This document shows, one piece after another, positions 9,801 to 21,131 of a stretch of 64,000 bases of DNA. Numbering within the stretch: the stretch's first letter is position 1; each line of letters starts with the position of its first letter. Source of the DNA: Rhynchopus sp. YZ270_cl-10. Lineage: Eukaryota > Euglenozoa > Diplonemea > Diplonemida > Diplonemidae. Both the position numbers and the translations under genes were made by a program. The stretch lies in NCBI GenBank assembly GCA_964035575.1, contig OZ037934.1, forward strand, positions 62,001 to 126,000. Reading direction: 5' to 3'. Under the pieces are notes generated by a model. That model ran no database searches. It saw nothing but the letters and a program-made list of their open reading frames with translations, and was not told the DNA's origin.

Positions 9801-10319
9801 AGTAGGGTGGAGAACGTGCGGGTTGGGTTGTGTTGCAGGTGGGAAAAGATAGAGCAGAATGGGTTACTCTTCTAATGTAAGTGAAAGTCAAAAAAAAAAG
9901 GCAAGAAACTTTAAAGAGATGACATGTTAACGATGCGTACATATCATTGTAAAGAAAGAATCGCAGAAAAGGCGATACTCTCGTGTATTTAGCTACACGT
10001 CGTGCATAATAAATGAAAAGGCATGGCATGCCATGACGTGTGCTGTGTAGGCTGAATCAAAAGAGACTTAGAGTTTCCAAAAACAAAGCTTCGTAAACGT
10101 TGTGCAACAAAGGTGTAGTAATTGCTGCTGCCAGTGTCACCCTGGAACAAATAAAATAAAAAAAATAAAAAAAAAACAATAAAAAACTGAGGGGGAAGTC
10201 AAATGGATACACATTTTTATTTTTCCTTTTTTGTGTATACATCTGACTTTGTCCCTTTTGTATTTCTTTATTTTCTGGAAAGGGTGGGGACGAAAGGAAG
10301 GGAAAAACAAATAGTATAT

Positions 10320-10472
10320 CCCGACCCTGTCGGGTCAAACTACAGTCAAACAACAAACATCGGTGGAAAACCCATCTTAGAGTTTTGAACTCTAAAAACC
10401 ACCTTCAAGCCACCTTAGTTTTTACCCCACCGGTGTTTGTAATATGACTGTAGTTGACACAGCAGGGTCGGG
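10320..10472. repeat. Foldback element, about 45-bp imperfect arms
   Basis: The left arm (CCCGACCCTG...CAAACTACAGTCA...ACATCGGTGG) pairs with the right arm (CCACCGGTGTTTG...TGACTGTAGTTGACAC...CAGGGTCGGG). The centre has its own small hairpin, TAGAGTTTTGAACTCTA. The size fits a small foldback MITE. No target duplication is visible. Confidence 0.75.
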
Positions 10473-10485
10473 TGTGACTGTATGT

Positions 10486-10566
10486 AAAAAGTGTCACTTG
10501 CCGCTCCCTCACCCCCCTTCTTGTAGTTGTTTGATGCGTTGACACTTCCACACACACTCTCACTAA
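10486..10566 (-). repeat. SINE-like repeat, 5' part of the 54.4 kb copy
   Basis: Its reverse complement (GTGAGAGTGTGTGTGGAAGT, GTCAACGCATCAAACAAC, AAGAAGGGGGGTGAGGGA, AGTGACACT) matches 54440-54510 closely. The A-tailed 3' half present at 54.5 kb is missing, apparently replaced by the adjoining foldback. Confidence 0.7.
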
Positions 10567-10636
10567 AATCTAGCATCCAGTAGTGTCGAGCCAGTTCAAG
10601 GTCCGGTCTGTAGCAGCTACAAAATATATAAAACTA

Positions 10637-10671
10637 ACCAGTCATTCCGATGGGAGGAACGAATGACTGGT
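10637..10671. repeat. Short hairpin downstream of the LRR gene
   Basis: ACCAGTCATTC and GAATGACTGGT are exact 11-bp complements around a 13-base loop. It sits just past the stop of the minus-strand LRR gene, so a role at the transcript 3' end is conceivable but unproven. Confidence 0.6.
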
Positions 10672-10684
10672 ACCTCCTAATTCA

Positions 10685-12091
10685 CTAAACTACGGCGAGA
10701 GTGGAACACGCAAAAGGTGCACACCACTCCTCCGCAGGATAGTACCAAACCACCAACAAAAGCAAAGACAAGCAAGCTCTGCATATGTTCGTGAAGTAGG
10801 GGCAGAGTCGCGCAACTCGCAGTCGTCGATTGAGGCGCAACGTGGTAAGCTGGTCCCCAAGGCTTGCGGCATTGCCCTCTAATCCTGTGATGGAGGTTAA
10901 CGCACTGCAACCGGATAAGAAACCAGCCCCAAGGCTTGCGACACTCCCCAACCCTGCAAAGTCGATGGAGGTCAACGCCCTGCAACCGTATAAGAAGTGG
11001 CTACCAAGGCTTGTGACACTTCCCAATCCTGCAAAGTTGATGGAGGTTAACCCACTGCAATTGGATAAGAAGTAGCTCCCAAGGCTTGCGACACGTCCCA
11101 ATCCTGCAAAGTCGATGGAGGTTAACCCACTGCAAAGGGATAAGAAGTGGTCACCAAGGCTTGCGACATTTCCCAATCCTGCAAAGTTGATGGAGGTTAA
11201 CGCACTGCAATCGAATAAGAAGTAGCTCCCAAGGCTTGCGACACGTCCCAATCCTGCAAAGTTGATGGAGGTTAACCCACTGCAAAGGGATAAGAATTGG
11301 TCACCAAGGCTTGCGACATTTCCCAATCCTGCAAAGTCGATGGAGGTTAACGCACTGCAATTGGATAAGAAGGAGTCCCCAAGGCTTGTGACACTTCCCA
11401 ATCCTGCAAAGTCGATGGAGGTTAACGCCCTGCAATTGGATAAGAAGGAGTCCCCAAGGCTTGCGACATTTCCCAATCCTGCAAAGTTGATGGAGGTTAA
11501 CGCACTGCATCTGGATAAGAAGAAGTCACCATGGCTTGTGACACTTCCCAATCCTGCAAAGTTGATGGAGGTTAACGCACTGCAATCGAATAAGAAGCAG
11601 TTCCCAAGGCTTGCGACACTTCCCAATCCTGCAAAGTTGATGGAGGTTAACGCCCTGCAATCCTTCAAGAAGTGGTCACCAATGGCAGTAACAGCCAACG
11701 GAGCACTCAGATCAAGGGTTTGTACAAGACTTAGTTCGAGGAACCTGTCCGGAATCGCAGGTACAACTTCTGCCTGCAGAAACAACAGCGCTACCTCAGG
11801 GTCTCGCACCTGCGCAAGCCTCTCTGGTGTGAGGTCTGTCTCACCCAATGCACGAAGAGCTGCAATGAATCCTTGCTTCTCCGACTGCGTCAACATGACT
11901 GTGTCGCCAGCACTCAGCGCTTTGATGTTGATGTCCTCTCCTTCGCCGTTCCCTCCTCCGACCATGCCAAAGGTGTCTTCATGCAACCCCGCTTCAGTTG
12001 CCACCTTCCGCTGCAGGTCCTTCGCTGTGTCATCCACAGCCACATCGACTGTGTACGTCTGACCAGCAAATCCCTTGATGTTGAGTTCCAT
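10685..12091 (-). CDS. Ubiquitin-like domain + BspA-type leucine-rich repeat protein
   Basis: A single open frame of 468 aa. Residues 1 to about 72 (MELNIKGFAGQTYTVDVAVD, DLQRKVATEAGL, LSAGDTVML) have the beta-grasp pattern of a ubiquitin-like domain. A helical linker follows, then from about residue 130 eleven copies of a 25-residue LRR (consensus FLSNCSALTSINFAGLGSVA with SLGD), the BspA/TpLRR class used for protein binding. The 75-bp DNA units are nearly identical, so they expanded recently. The C-terminus ends in a hydrophobic run (LSLLLLVVWYY) that may be a membrane anchor or a read-through tail. There is no signal peptide, which argues for an intracellular adaptor rather than a surface antigen. 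A pyrimidine-AG (CCCACAACAG) lies 18 bases before the ATG. Confidence 0.8.
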   Translation of the reverse strand: MELNIKGFAGQTYTVDVAVDDTAKDLQRKVATEAGLHEDTFGMVGGGNGEGEDINIKALSAGDTVMLTQSEKQGFIAALRALGETDLTPERLAQVRDPEVALLFLQAEVVPAIPDRFLELSLVQTLDLSAPLAVTAIGDHFLKDCRALTSINFAGLGSVASLGNCFLFDCSALTSINFAGLGSVTSHGDFFLSRCSALTSINFAGLGNVASLGDSFLSNCRALTSIDFAGLGSVTSLGDSFLSNCSALTSIDFAGLGNVASLGDQFLSLCSGLTSINFAGLGRVASLGSYFLFDCSALTSINFAGLGNVASLGDHFLSLCSGLTSIDFAGLGRVASLGSYFLSNCSGLTSINFAGLGSVTSLGSHFLYGCRALTSIDFAGLGSVASLGAGFLSGCSALTSITGLEGNAASLGDQLTTLRLNRRLRVARLCPYFTNICRACLSLLLLVVWYYPAEEWCAPFACSTLAVV

Positions 12092-12979
12092 TGGTGTTTT
12101 GTGTATTTTCTGTTGTGGGAGTGGTGCAGGAGATCTAGGGAAGAATCAGTACCTATTGGTTGTAGTTGAGTGAAGTCCTGTGAGGTCGAAAAACCAAAAA
12201 ACGGGGGGTAGGGTGGGGTGCTGTCTTTTACGTACGGGGGGAGTGAGATCGGGGAAACGCAAAAACCAAAAAAAATATTGTGGGAATACGGAACTGTCCG
12301 AACACCCATGACCTGGATTAGTTTTTTTTTATTTATTTAGTGAGATTTCTCACCCCAAAATCTCACCCTGGGAAACACTGTTCTCGTTGTAGGGTGGGGG
12401 GTGGGGGAAAAGAAAAATTGTGAACAGTGAGTATGCCTTGCTGTGCATAATCACGCTAGAAGCGTCAAATCCTTCGTATACTTTATTTAACTGTGGAATA
12501 AAAGAAAAAAACACAGAAACGAATACGGCTGTCTTTTTTCTTCTTTTTTTGTTGTATCGACAATCTACTACCGAGGTAGGATCTGTACACAATGTCGCCC
12601 TAAGGCTTTGTACTTAATCGGTATGGACGGAGGTCATCCTCAACCCTAGAAAGTAGCTTTTATTTGTTGATTTGCATTCAAAGTGCTGTTACTACTTTGT
12701 ATGAGGTTAAGTTGTATCTTCAAAGTTTTAGGGTAAGGGGGTGGGTTAAAAGGGGTCACGTGAAGAATAAAGTAGTTGGAAAAATTTCAGTACACCATGT
12801 TTCAGTCCTAACTGCATACATTGGTCGTAACAGAGGGGGGCATCGTAAGTGCAAGACCCTCCGTGACGTAAAGAGATTAAGCCACTGTTGCTATTATCAA
12901 ACAGTTTTCCTAGGTCTACTTGTCTTTTCTTAGAACTCAGAACCACAAAACCAAACGTATAAAATATTGGCGACTTGGC

Positions 12980-13010
<31 letters not shown>

Positions 13011-13442
13011 TGAAAATTCGCAACCTGGATAATGTCCACTACGTGCACGAACGTGAACCCTTCGTGAACCCCTTTCCCCAATGTCGGATGTAGCTATGCT
13101 TTCATGCAATCGGCAATGCATCAAAATAGTGTGTTTCGATATGCTTGTGATAATAAAAATAATAACTCTGATAGGTAAGTAAAAGGGAAAAAGTTTTTCT
13201 TTCGTTGATTGCGCAAATACCTTGCAGGGGTGCTTTGGCAACCGCATCGGAGATAACTATTTTCTCCTTTAAGATACGCTTGTAGGTACTTTAAAAAAAT
13301 AAAATAAAAGAGAGCGCAAAGCAGCACAACCTCCCTACCCCTATCCCCCTCCGCTCTCTTTTTCAACACCACTTTAGATCAACAAAAAAAACACACCACA
13401 CACACACAAAACGCAAAACACAAAAGCCCCATATTGTTGCTT
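12092..13442. other. Intergenic, AT-rich, no recognised gene
   Basis: Homopolymer-rich sequence including a 27-base T run ending near 13011 followed by GAAAATTCGC, the layout of a minus-strand A-tailed retroposon. I see no exon. Confidence 0.5.
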
Positions 13443-16400
13443 TTAAAAAATGGGGAAAGATCTGCCAGAAATGTTGAGGGGAGAGGACGGAGAGGCGGGC
13501 GGCCTTCCACCACGGTCAAGCTGCGACTTCAAGAACGTCTCAGCCGTCATCTGCGTGGGAAGAGGTGTCATGTATGTAGACAGTTTACACCGTCTTTTTT
13601 TAAAACTTGAACACTTGGTTGTATTAATGTAGACATCCGAGGATGCGCTCCACAACATTGGCTCACGCACGGTTGACGCACCATACAGAGATAAAGCTAC
13701 ACACAAGAAGTCAACCATTATAAATAATATCCAAGGTCTGCGCACTCAGAACACGATGGGGTTGGTGTGTGGTATCGATGCAACACACTCGGGAGGTCCT
13801 TTATGTGAACACAGACCACCGAATGGCCTTCGGCTGATTCCCTTAGCTTTTTCCAAATACAAAGGGGGGAAAAGCAATAAAAAGAGGGGCTATGCTTGAA
13901 AGGGGTTATTTGAGGGTATACCTGGTTCCCATCTGCGTCAGGTAGCAGCGTCTCGTCGCCTCTGAAGCGCAGGACGTACTGGTCACCGCTCTTCTCACCC
14001 GTGAGGTGCTGTGCGTCGATGACCCACCCACCCTCGCGTGCCTCCTTCACTATGGCGTCGACCCCGTCGATGTCCTTGCGCTCTGCTGTCAGCCAGTCGT
14101 TCGTTGTGAAGCCTGCAGCAATGAAGTCCTCACGGGTTTTGTATAACCCATCCGAGGGGTCCTTCCTCACCTCCGTATCAGACCTCGCACGGTCCCACTC
14201 CTCCTTGAAGAAGTCGAGGAGCAGCGACGTCACCAGGTTGAGCCCCACCAGCACACCGAAGATCCAGAACGCCTCGAAGTAGCACCGCGCCCAGTTGCTT
14301 GTTGTCACAGAGAAGCCAAGCACGTACTGGTCCCAGTTGTTCATCACCAGGCATGCGAAGAGGAGCACAAACCCGGACGCCATATCGTTGAAGTTGAGCA
14401 CCGCCACCCATGGCACCTCCCCTGTCGCATACGACGTGTTGTGCGAGACGAGGTTCTTGTAGTCAGCACTGTCTGGGTCTCTGTTGATCACCCCACCGAA
14501 GAGGTCCAACCCTAACGTCACGAACAGATACATGATCGAGAACTGCAGCAGTGCAACGTGCGACGCCTTCGGTAGGGACGACATCAACGTTCTGATGAAG
14601 ACGCTGTACCACGAGGAGAACGCAAGGATGCGCAGCAGACGGAACATCCGTCCCATGACAAGGAACTTCAACAGCTTCGGGTTGTCGTATCCGTTCGGCG
14701 CCAGCACGACCAGGGCCGCCACCACACAGAGAATCATCACCAAAAAGTCGAACCGGTTCTGCAGCGACTTAAAGTAGCTCTTCACCCCGAGGATCCCCAG
14801 CTTGATGAAAGCCTCCAAGACATAGAACGTGATGAACGCAAAGTCGACAGTGTTCTGCCAGCTGTAGCGCTCCAACGACGAGGCGCCCCCCTCAAGGAAG
14901 TGCCACGTCTCGATGACCGTCAGCACGCCGTTCACGACAACGACACAGTCGACAAACAGGTCGAACCACGACGACGTCGGCGGGAGGAACGTGAATTGTG
15001 CCCACCGGAGGAACTTCTTGTTTTTATCCTTGTCCATGTTGGTGTAGTAGTTGCCTTTGCGCTTCTTCTGCAGCAGGCGGTCGTTCTCGTTGTAGTCGCG
15101 TGGGCCTATGCCCGACACAGAGCTGCCCCCGTCTGAGATGTTCAGTTCTGATGATATGGAGTGCAGAAACTCAGGGAGCGTGACGGCGCAGGGCATGTTG
15201 CGTGGTGCTGGTGGGTACTCCCGGTCCTCGCCGCTGAGGAAGATCTGGCAGGAGTGGAAGAGCTGGCAGGCACTGAGCAACGGGCCCCAGGTCTGCTCGC
15301 TCTCGTCGTAGATGTACGCTGCAGACAGCTTGAAGGGCTTTGCTGCGTCGGAGGCAATCTGCTTGACTCTGTCTGAGATGATGCGCAGCGAAGGCTGCAT
15401 GGAGAAGTCCAGCTCGAAGTTCACATACGGACATTCAGGCAGAGATGCATCAAAGTTTGGAAGCGGCCCAAGCCGGTCAAACTCATGTTTGTCCATACTG
15501 CGCTCGGAGACAAGCTTAACAGTGTCAAGCTCCTTTTGTGAGAAGGTGAGGTTGTGGCTGTCCTCCTGTGCCTCAGGCAGGGCACCTCTGTCTGAGGAGC
15601 GTCGTGAGGCGTTGGGCGAGCCTGCAGAGGCCCACCGCATGCCGATGTGCACAGAGAAGTCGCGCTTCATGCAGATCACGGCGACGGGGTCGAAGTACGG
15701 CACGTTGATGGTGACGGCGGGGAAGTTGGGTACGGACGTCATGCTCTGGCGCAGGGCATGGAACCACGTCGCGTGCCAGAGGGTGGGGAAGAAGCGTTCG
15801 ATGAAGATGTCGTCCACCTTGCTCAGCTCGCAGTTCAGCAGGCCCGGCAGGCGGCGGAACTCTGAACGCGTGATGGTGTGCGAGCCTGTCGTGTCCAGCA
15901 GGTGGAACAACACACGCACCTCCGGGGACGCAAGGTGACGCAGGCTGAAGTCCTTGCTCAGCTCCACGTACAGAAGCTCCATCGTATCTGCGTTGATGAC
16001 ACGCTCACGTGAGACAGGGTCCCGTGAGACTGCCACACAGTTGAAGGCACCGTCAATGGCATGCTCTCTGTTCACCATCATCTCCACCTCGTCCTGCGTC
16101 TTCCCCTCCGTATACCCCGTGTACATCACAGCGGTGATCAGGTTCGTGAAGAAAAACAGCCCCCCAATCAGGAAGAAGAAAAAGAAGAAGAAGTACAGCC
16201 GCTCGCTCTCCACGGCGGGGATGAACACATCCGGCGAGTTGTTCGTTGTGAGCAGCACTGCAAGCGACCACAGCCCGACGCCGAAGGTAGGGAAGTATAG
16301 CTTCCCCTCGACGGAGTCGTACGGAAACAAGACGGCACCGAACCATGCAAAGATTGCTGTGTACATGAAGTAGAGGAAGATCACCTTCATCAGTGTGGGG

Positions 16401-17215
16401 AGCGAGTTTGCCAAGGACGTGAGCTCGCGCCGCAGTGGTGTAGAATAGAACATCAGAAACGTGATGCGCAGGTAGGGCGACAGACGGAACGCTGTAGGCG
16501 ACGCGACCAGCGACACCAGCAGATCCAGCGCCGACACAAGCAGCACGCTTGCATGGAGCAGCCGTGTACGCCACGCCACGAACTGCTTCATGCCTAGCAC
16601 ATCAACCCAGAGCAGCAGGTCCGCCGCAAGCACCAGCAGACAGAACGCCTCGTACCCCTGCGAGGCACGCCAGTGCACAGCCTTCATCTCCCAGCTGGGG
16701 TATTTGTAGTGCGAGAAGCATTCAGGCTCGTCACGGCACCACCGTGGCTCCTCGATGAAGGACAACGTCAGGAGCGCCACGATCGCCACCCAGCGTGGGA
16801 TGACCAGGTAGTAGCGCCACTTATGCGACCTGAGCGGGCGTACCTGGTCACGGTACACACGCGGCTCGGAGCACTCCATGGCCTCCTTCACGTAGAGCGC
16901 CGCTAGGGCGATCTTCGGCTCGCAGCCTATCGGCACGGCGCGTGCAGGGACGTGCGAGGTGGAGTGTCGCCGGGAGGTGGGGCTGTACGGCTGGTACTGC
17001 TTCAGGGATTTGAGCACGTCGTGGCTCGACATCCAGCGCAGCGACTGCCGCCTGTTCCCGCTGTCGCCCGTCTCGTTCGCATCGTCGTCGTCGTTGTTGC
17101 ACACAAACGGCAGCCCCGACACACTCCCATACCCAAAGCTGTCGCGCTTCGACCCTCCCTCATGCACTGCACGCCCAGCCACAGACCCCACAGATCCACC
17201 CAGGCCCCCCGACAT
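13443..17215 (-). CDS. Two-pore cation channel (TPC family), two exons
   Basis: Exon 1 is 17215-13922 and exon 2 is 13550-13443. The join GNQ|MTAE is in phase 0 and gives 1,133 aa. There are two six-helix ion-channel repeats. The first repeat has the pore sequence LTTNNSPDVFIP (about residues 322-333), close to animal TPC 'LTTANFPDV'. The second has LVMNNWDQY, matching the TPC 'NNW' filter. Helix S4 of repeat II (GRMFRLLRILAF) keeps Arg every third residue, so voltage sensing is likely. The linker carries an EF-hand-like loop, DTTGSHTITRSE (about 441-452), as in plant TPC1. Such channels pass Na+/Ca2+ across endolysosomal or vacuolar membranes. Seven consecutive Phe sit in S6 of repeat I. The ATG at 17215 follows a strong acceptor (CCTTCAG), and an ATG at 17287 is also in frame but proline-rich. 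Confidence 0.85.
13551..13921 (-). other. Spliceosomal intron of the two-pore channel gene
   Basis: Donor CAG|GTATAC at 13921 and acceptor CCCACGCAG at 13551 (minus strand). It is 371 bases and contains a SINE family 1 copy. Splicing replaces a long low-quality read-through with a short polar C-terminus. Confidence 0.75.
13602..13656 (-). repeat. SINE-like repeat, family 1, inside an intron
   Basis: The minus strand reads GTGGAGCGCATCCTCGGATG, TCTACATTAATACAACCAAG, TGTTCAAG then an A-rich run. It matches 32653-32715. It lies in the intron of the two-pore channel gene in the sense orientation. Confidence 0.65.
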
Positions 17216-17280
17216 CGCACCTGAAGGAAGTAAGGAGTATGGGGGGGTGAGCGGTGGGGGTAAAGGAGGGAGGGGGGGCT

Positions 17281-17835
17281 CAGGCAAGCATGATACGCCG
17301 GAGGACTTGGTTTGTGTGTCGGAGTGGCTTCCAGCTGGAGAGGAATGTGAAATAAATCAGAGGTCAGGACAAATGAAAGTCTTGTCGTCACAAAAAATGA
17401 ATTTTCCGACTGAGAGATCAGGTATTGAAGACAGTGTGAGTTTTTCATCATTTGGATCACAACTGGCGAGTGAAAAAGGGTGGAAGGAAAAAACAAACGG
17501 CAAGACAACACGAAAGCAGTCAGAGAGCCAATAGATATAACAGTATCGACATAGGAAAAAGGTCCTCGCGTACAGGTCTGTGAAGAGTTACTTTTATCAT
17601 CATGTGCGGTGGTTGTGTGTGTGTCTCGCTCTGGTTCTGTTCTTCAGTCGTAAATCCCGATGAAAGGTAGCTTCATATCGTAAGATCAGGTCTTGAAACA
17701 CATAAATAAAATCATCATAAGTGGATGGATGTGCAGCTGTGAACTCTGCTCTGTTTGCAGCTCTCTCAGGCAAGCATGATAGGCAGGCGAGGGGTAGGCC
17801 CTCCACATCCCGCCGGAGGACTTGCCTTGTGTGTG
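17281..17835. other. Spacer between channel gene and LINE, with a split duplication
   Basis: CAGGCAAGCATGATA and CCGGAGGACTTG occur together at 17281-17310 and again at 17769-17825, the second time with about 32 extra bases between them. Between them the minus strand at about 17640-17770 reads TYDDFIYVFQDLILRYEATF, which has some coding look but no fixed splice sites. This could be a 5' exon of a gene cut by the LINE insertion or chance. Confidence 0.35.
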
Positions 17836-20800
17836 TGTGTGTGTGTGTTTGATAACTAGTAGGGGTAATTCTTGCTCAGAATATGGCCCCAAAAAGGGGG
17901 GGGGGGTGCTCACGTCACGGCAGACGCCCCCGAAGGGTCGTGACGGTGATGCAGTGGTTGAATGCCTTCCTGGGCCGCGTGCTTGAATTGCGGGTGGCAG
18001 GAGTGGCAGCATTCGTTTAGGCTTTTTCTGTCCAAGTGGCAGGCCCCACAGCGCGTCAATCTGTGGCTCAGGCAGAAGTCCATCACAAGCTCAAGGCCAT
18101 CATCCTCTCTGTGGTGCAGGTTGCAGCAGGTTTCCACTACGGCTCGCACTTTCACACAGGACACACATCTGACTTTTCCGTGGCTCTCACATGAGATGAT
18201 TTTGGCGTTCTTGCGGGCCCCCGCGGGGGCTGGTCGCGGGGGTCTGGACCTGAAGGCTGCAGTGTCCACCGCCGCTCTGCCCCGTGCCTGGCTGGATGCC
18301 TCCGTCCAGTTCGCGGCGTAGTGGTCCTGGGGGTAGAACCGTGCTGCCCATGCTTGGCTCTCCTCATACAGGATGGAGCTAGGGCCATGCGGCTGTTCGC
18401 TGCGGATGTTGTGGGCGTTGAGGTGGCGGAGGACGGCCTCTGTCTTGGCGGAAAGCACAGCCCGTCGGTTTACCCCTTGCACCACTGTCCCTCCGAGCGC
18501 TGTCAGACTGGTGACACCTCCCTCTTTGCCTCTGGTCCAACTGTCGACTTGGACCACACTGCGTAGGTCACGGGTGAGGCTCTGCAGTGACAGTGCTTTG
18601 GCCCATACGCTCTTTTGGAAGAGAGGGTATTCTGCAGCTGCCTGGCTTAGCTGCTCCGCCCTCGCAACTTCGACCGTATCCATCGCTTCATTGCTGAGAG
18701 CGTCAGCGTCAGTGTTGAGGTTCCGCTTGACGTGGCGCCATTCGATGACGTAGCGGGGTTGCAGGTCTCGGATTTGGGCCCTGATGCGGTGGAGGAATGG
18801 CTGGAGGTTCTCTTTGCATGTTGTGTTCCCCTTGATGTGCTCGATGATCAGTTTAGAGTCACCGTATATGGTCGCCTGGCCACACACTTCTGGGGGTAGG
18901 TCGCGAAGAAGGCAAAGGCCACTGCTAGCCCCTTCGTACTCGGCAACGTTGTTGCTTCTTGCAAATGGCAGGGGCGTAGCTACGGATGCTGCCTTCACCC
19001 CGTCGATGTAGACAACTGCTCCTGCCCCTGCCCTCGCAAATACCGTACCGTTCTGTCTAGCACCACCATCAAAGAACACCTCTGTGCCCTGGCGGCCTTC
19101 TAGGGTGTTGCGCACAGTGCACACGGTTTGAGACGCACAGTATGGCTGGTATCTACGGTTCTTGATACCCGGCAAGGAAAGTCCCGTGGTCAGCTCGAAG
19201 TCTATTGCGAGCTCAATGTAGCTAACGGAGTGCTCCGATCCGTTATGCGCCCATTGCAGACTGTTTACCCAGTGGTTGGTTGCGTACCATAGGTCTTCAC
19301 TGTGTTTCCATATGGCCCCCACGTCTTGGTAACGCAGTGAAGGGAGTTGCACTCGCATGGGTTGGGGAGAAGACCATCCCCATGGGTAGTCAACCAGGCG
19401 GTGGTGGCGGGCCGACTCTGCTGGGCGGTCATCTCGAATCTGTCTTTGCCTGACTATCTCTATGAATAGCCTTTGCAGATTTCTCACTAGTGCGATCCTC
19501 TCGTGGTCGTCTCGCGGGAGAACGTTGTCGTGGCAGTCGTGACGGTACCGTGGTGCCACCCCGCAAATGACCAGACAGTTCGGCCAGTCCGTCCTGTCCG
19601 CGGCTGCGACAGGGTGACGGCTGCGTACCTCCTCCCACGCACTGCATTCCCACCACATATGGCGAACTGTTTCGCGGGCTTCGGTCTCACAGTAAGGGCA
19701 TCCGTCGGTGATGAGGCCGGATCTACCCGTTGTTGTCATTGCCCCTGCGATGATGGAGCGAAGGATGCCTTTCTGGTACCCGGTTAAGTTGCTCTCGGGG
19801 TCTTCCAGCAGGTGCCTGGTCACTCTGCCGTCAACACCATGTTGGAGTCCGTCGTAGTCGCTCGATCGCTTGTTCGCAAGGGACCTCATTAGGGCATTCC
19901 GCAGTTTGTGACGTGCCTCGGCCTCGACTGACGTGGCTTGCTTTTCGGTGAGGGTGTCAACGTCCAGCAGGGTTTGGTCTCCTGATTCGTTGGTGAATCT
20001 GACTTGGTTGGGGGCAACCCAGTCCCACCCCAAGGCGTTCAGTGATTCATTGAGGAGGAAGAACGGTCCGTAGGACAGGGAATCTCTGTGCTGCCACGCC
20101 ACCGCACATAGATGTCTGCAGTTTTCTCTTCTCATCTGTTTGATCCACGCACGTAGCCTGCGAATGTGGAAGACCATCTCCGGGTCTAGTCGGTGGCCGT
20201 GCTGTAGGATGTGCATGACCGCCACCACAGCACGTCGCGAAGGCCCGGTCCAGACAGCTGCTGTGAAGTTTTTCTGAAGTTTTGCCCGTTTCTCCGGGGA
20301 CAGGTAAGTCACGGACGCGCCATAATAGCACTTTGACCCCGCAGTCATTGCCGCTATGTGGTCTCGGTGGTTTACTGGTGTTGGGAGGGACCGCACCCTT
20401 CCCAGGTTCTTCACCGCGTTTGAGGACCTGTTGGAGATGCGATTGGAGACGGGCAAGGAGCTAAGGTTGGTGCCTGGTTGTGCGTGCTGCATGACCCCTG
20501 TGCTGTCGAAGCTGTTCTTGACAGGGAGGAACGTCGGAGGGTTGTGGCACATTAGCTCTCCGGTTTGCACGTTGATCACCTTGATTTCACATGGGCGCGT
20601 GCGGCACGTGGAGAAGGTGAGCGACTTTGAGACGCTGATGTCCATCTGGGTGTGGTGAGAGAAGATCACTGTTCGGTCAACGGCCATCTGCTGGAGCTGG
20701 TGAGATGGGGCAGTGGCGTAGATGTCGTCAACGAATGATGTGGTCTCAGCCCCCTTGCTGTCGACCTCACGCATCCATACGCTGATAACAATGTTTATTA

Positions 20801-21057
20801 GGATCACACTCAATGGGCACCCCTGCATGATACCATTGGTTGGTGTGAAGGGTTCTCCCACAGACCCGTTGCACCGGAAGTGTCTCTTCATCTTCACATA
20901 AGCCTCTCTGAGTACCGATAGCACCACTCCATTGAAGCCCAGTCTCGCTGCAAGGCACATCGCGATGTTGATGGGGACGGTATCAAAGCACTTCTTAAAG
21001 TCTATGGCTACTCCAAAGATGTGTTCACCGGTGAGGTGTGCGCATTCTAACTGTGTG
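17821..21057 (-). mobile_element. 5'-truncated second copy of the LINE
   Basis: The copy begins inside the reverse transcriptase (LECAHLTGEHIFGVAIDFKK) and runs through FVDDIYA, the CPYCETEARETVRHMWWEC zinc-binding segment, RNase H (EVFFDGGARQNG; IYGDSKLIIEHI) and the Cys/His-rich C-terminus to the stop and the same tail with a TG/CA run. It is nearly identical by eye to the complete copy. It retains the bases that the longer copy lost near 22131, so its RNase H frame is open. Its 5' edge joins a CA run at the exact end of copy 1, with CTGTG shared at the join. The open frame therefore starts inside copy 1's tail (MGPYSEQELPLLVIKHTHTH) and continues into the RT. Confidence 0.9.
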
Positions 21058-21131
21058 TGTGTGTGTGTGTGTTTGATAACTAGTAGGGGTAATTCTTGCT
21101 CAGAATATGGCCCCAAAAAGGGGGGGGGTGC

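Noticed and set aside
10590-10606. tRNA gene around GTTCAAGGTCC
   Set aside because: No A box or acceptor stem could be paired; no tRNA found anywhere in the window.
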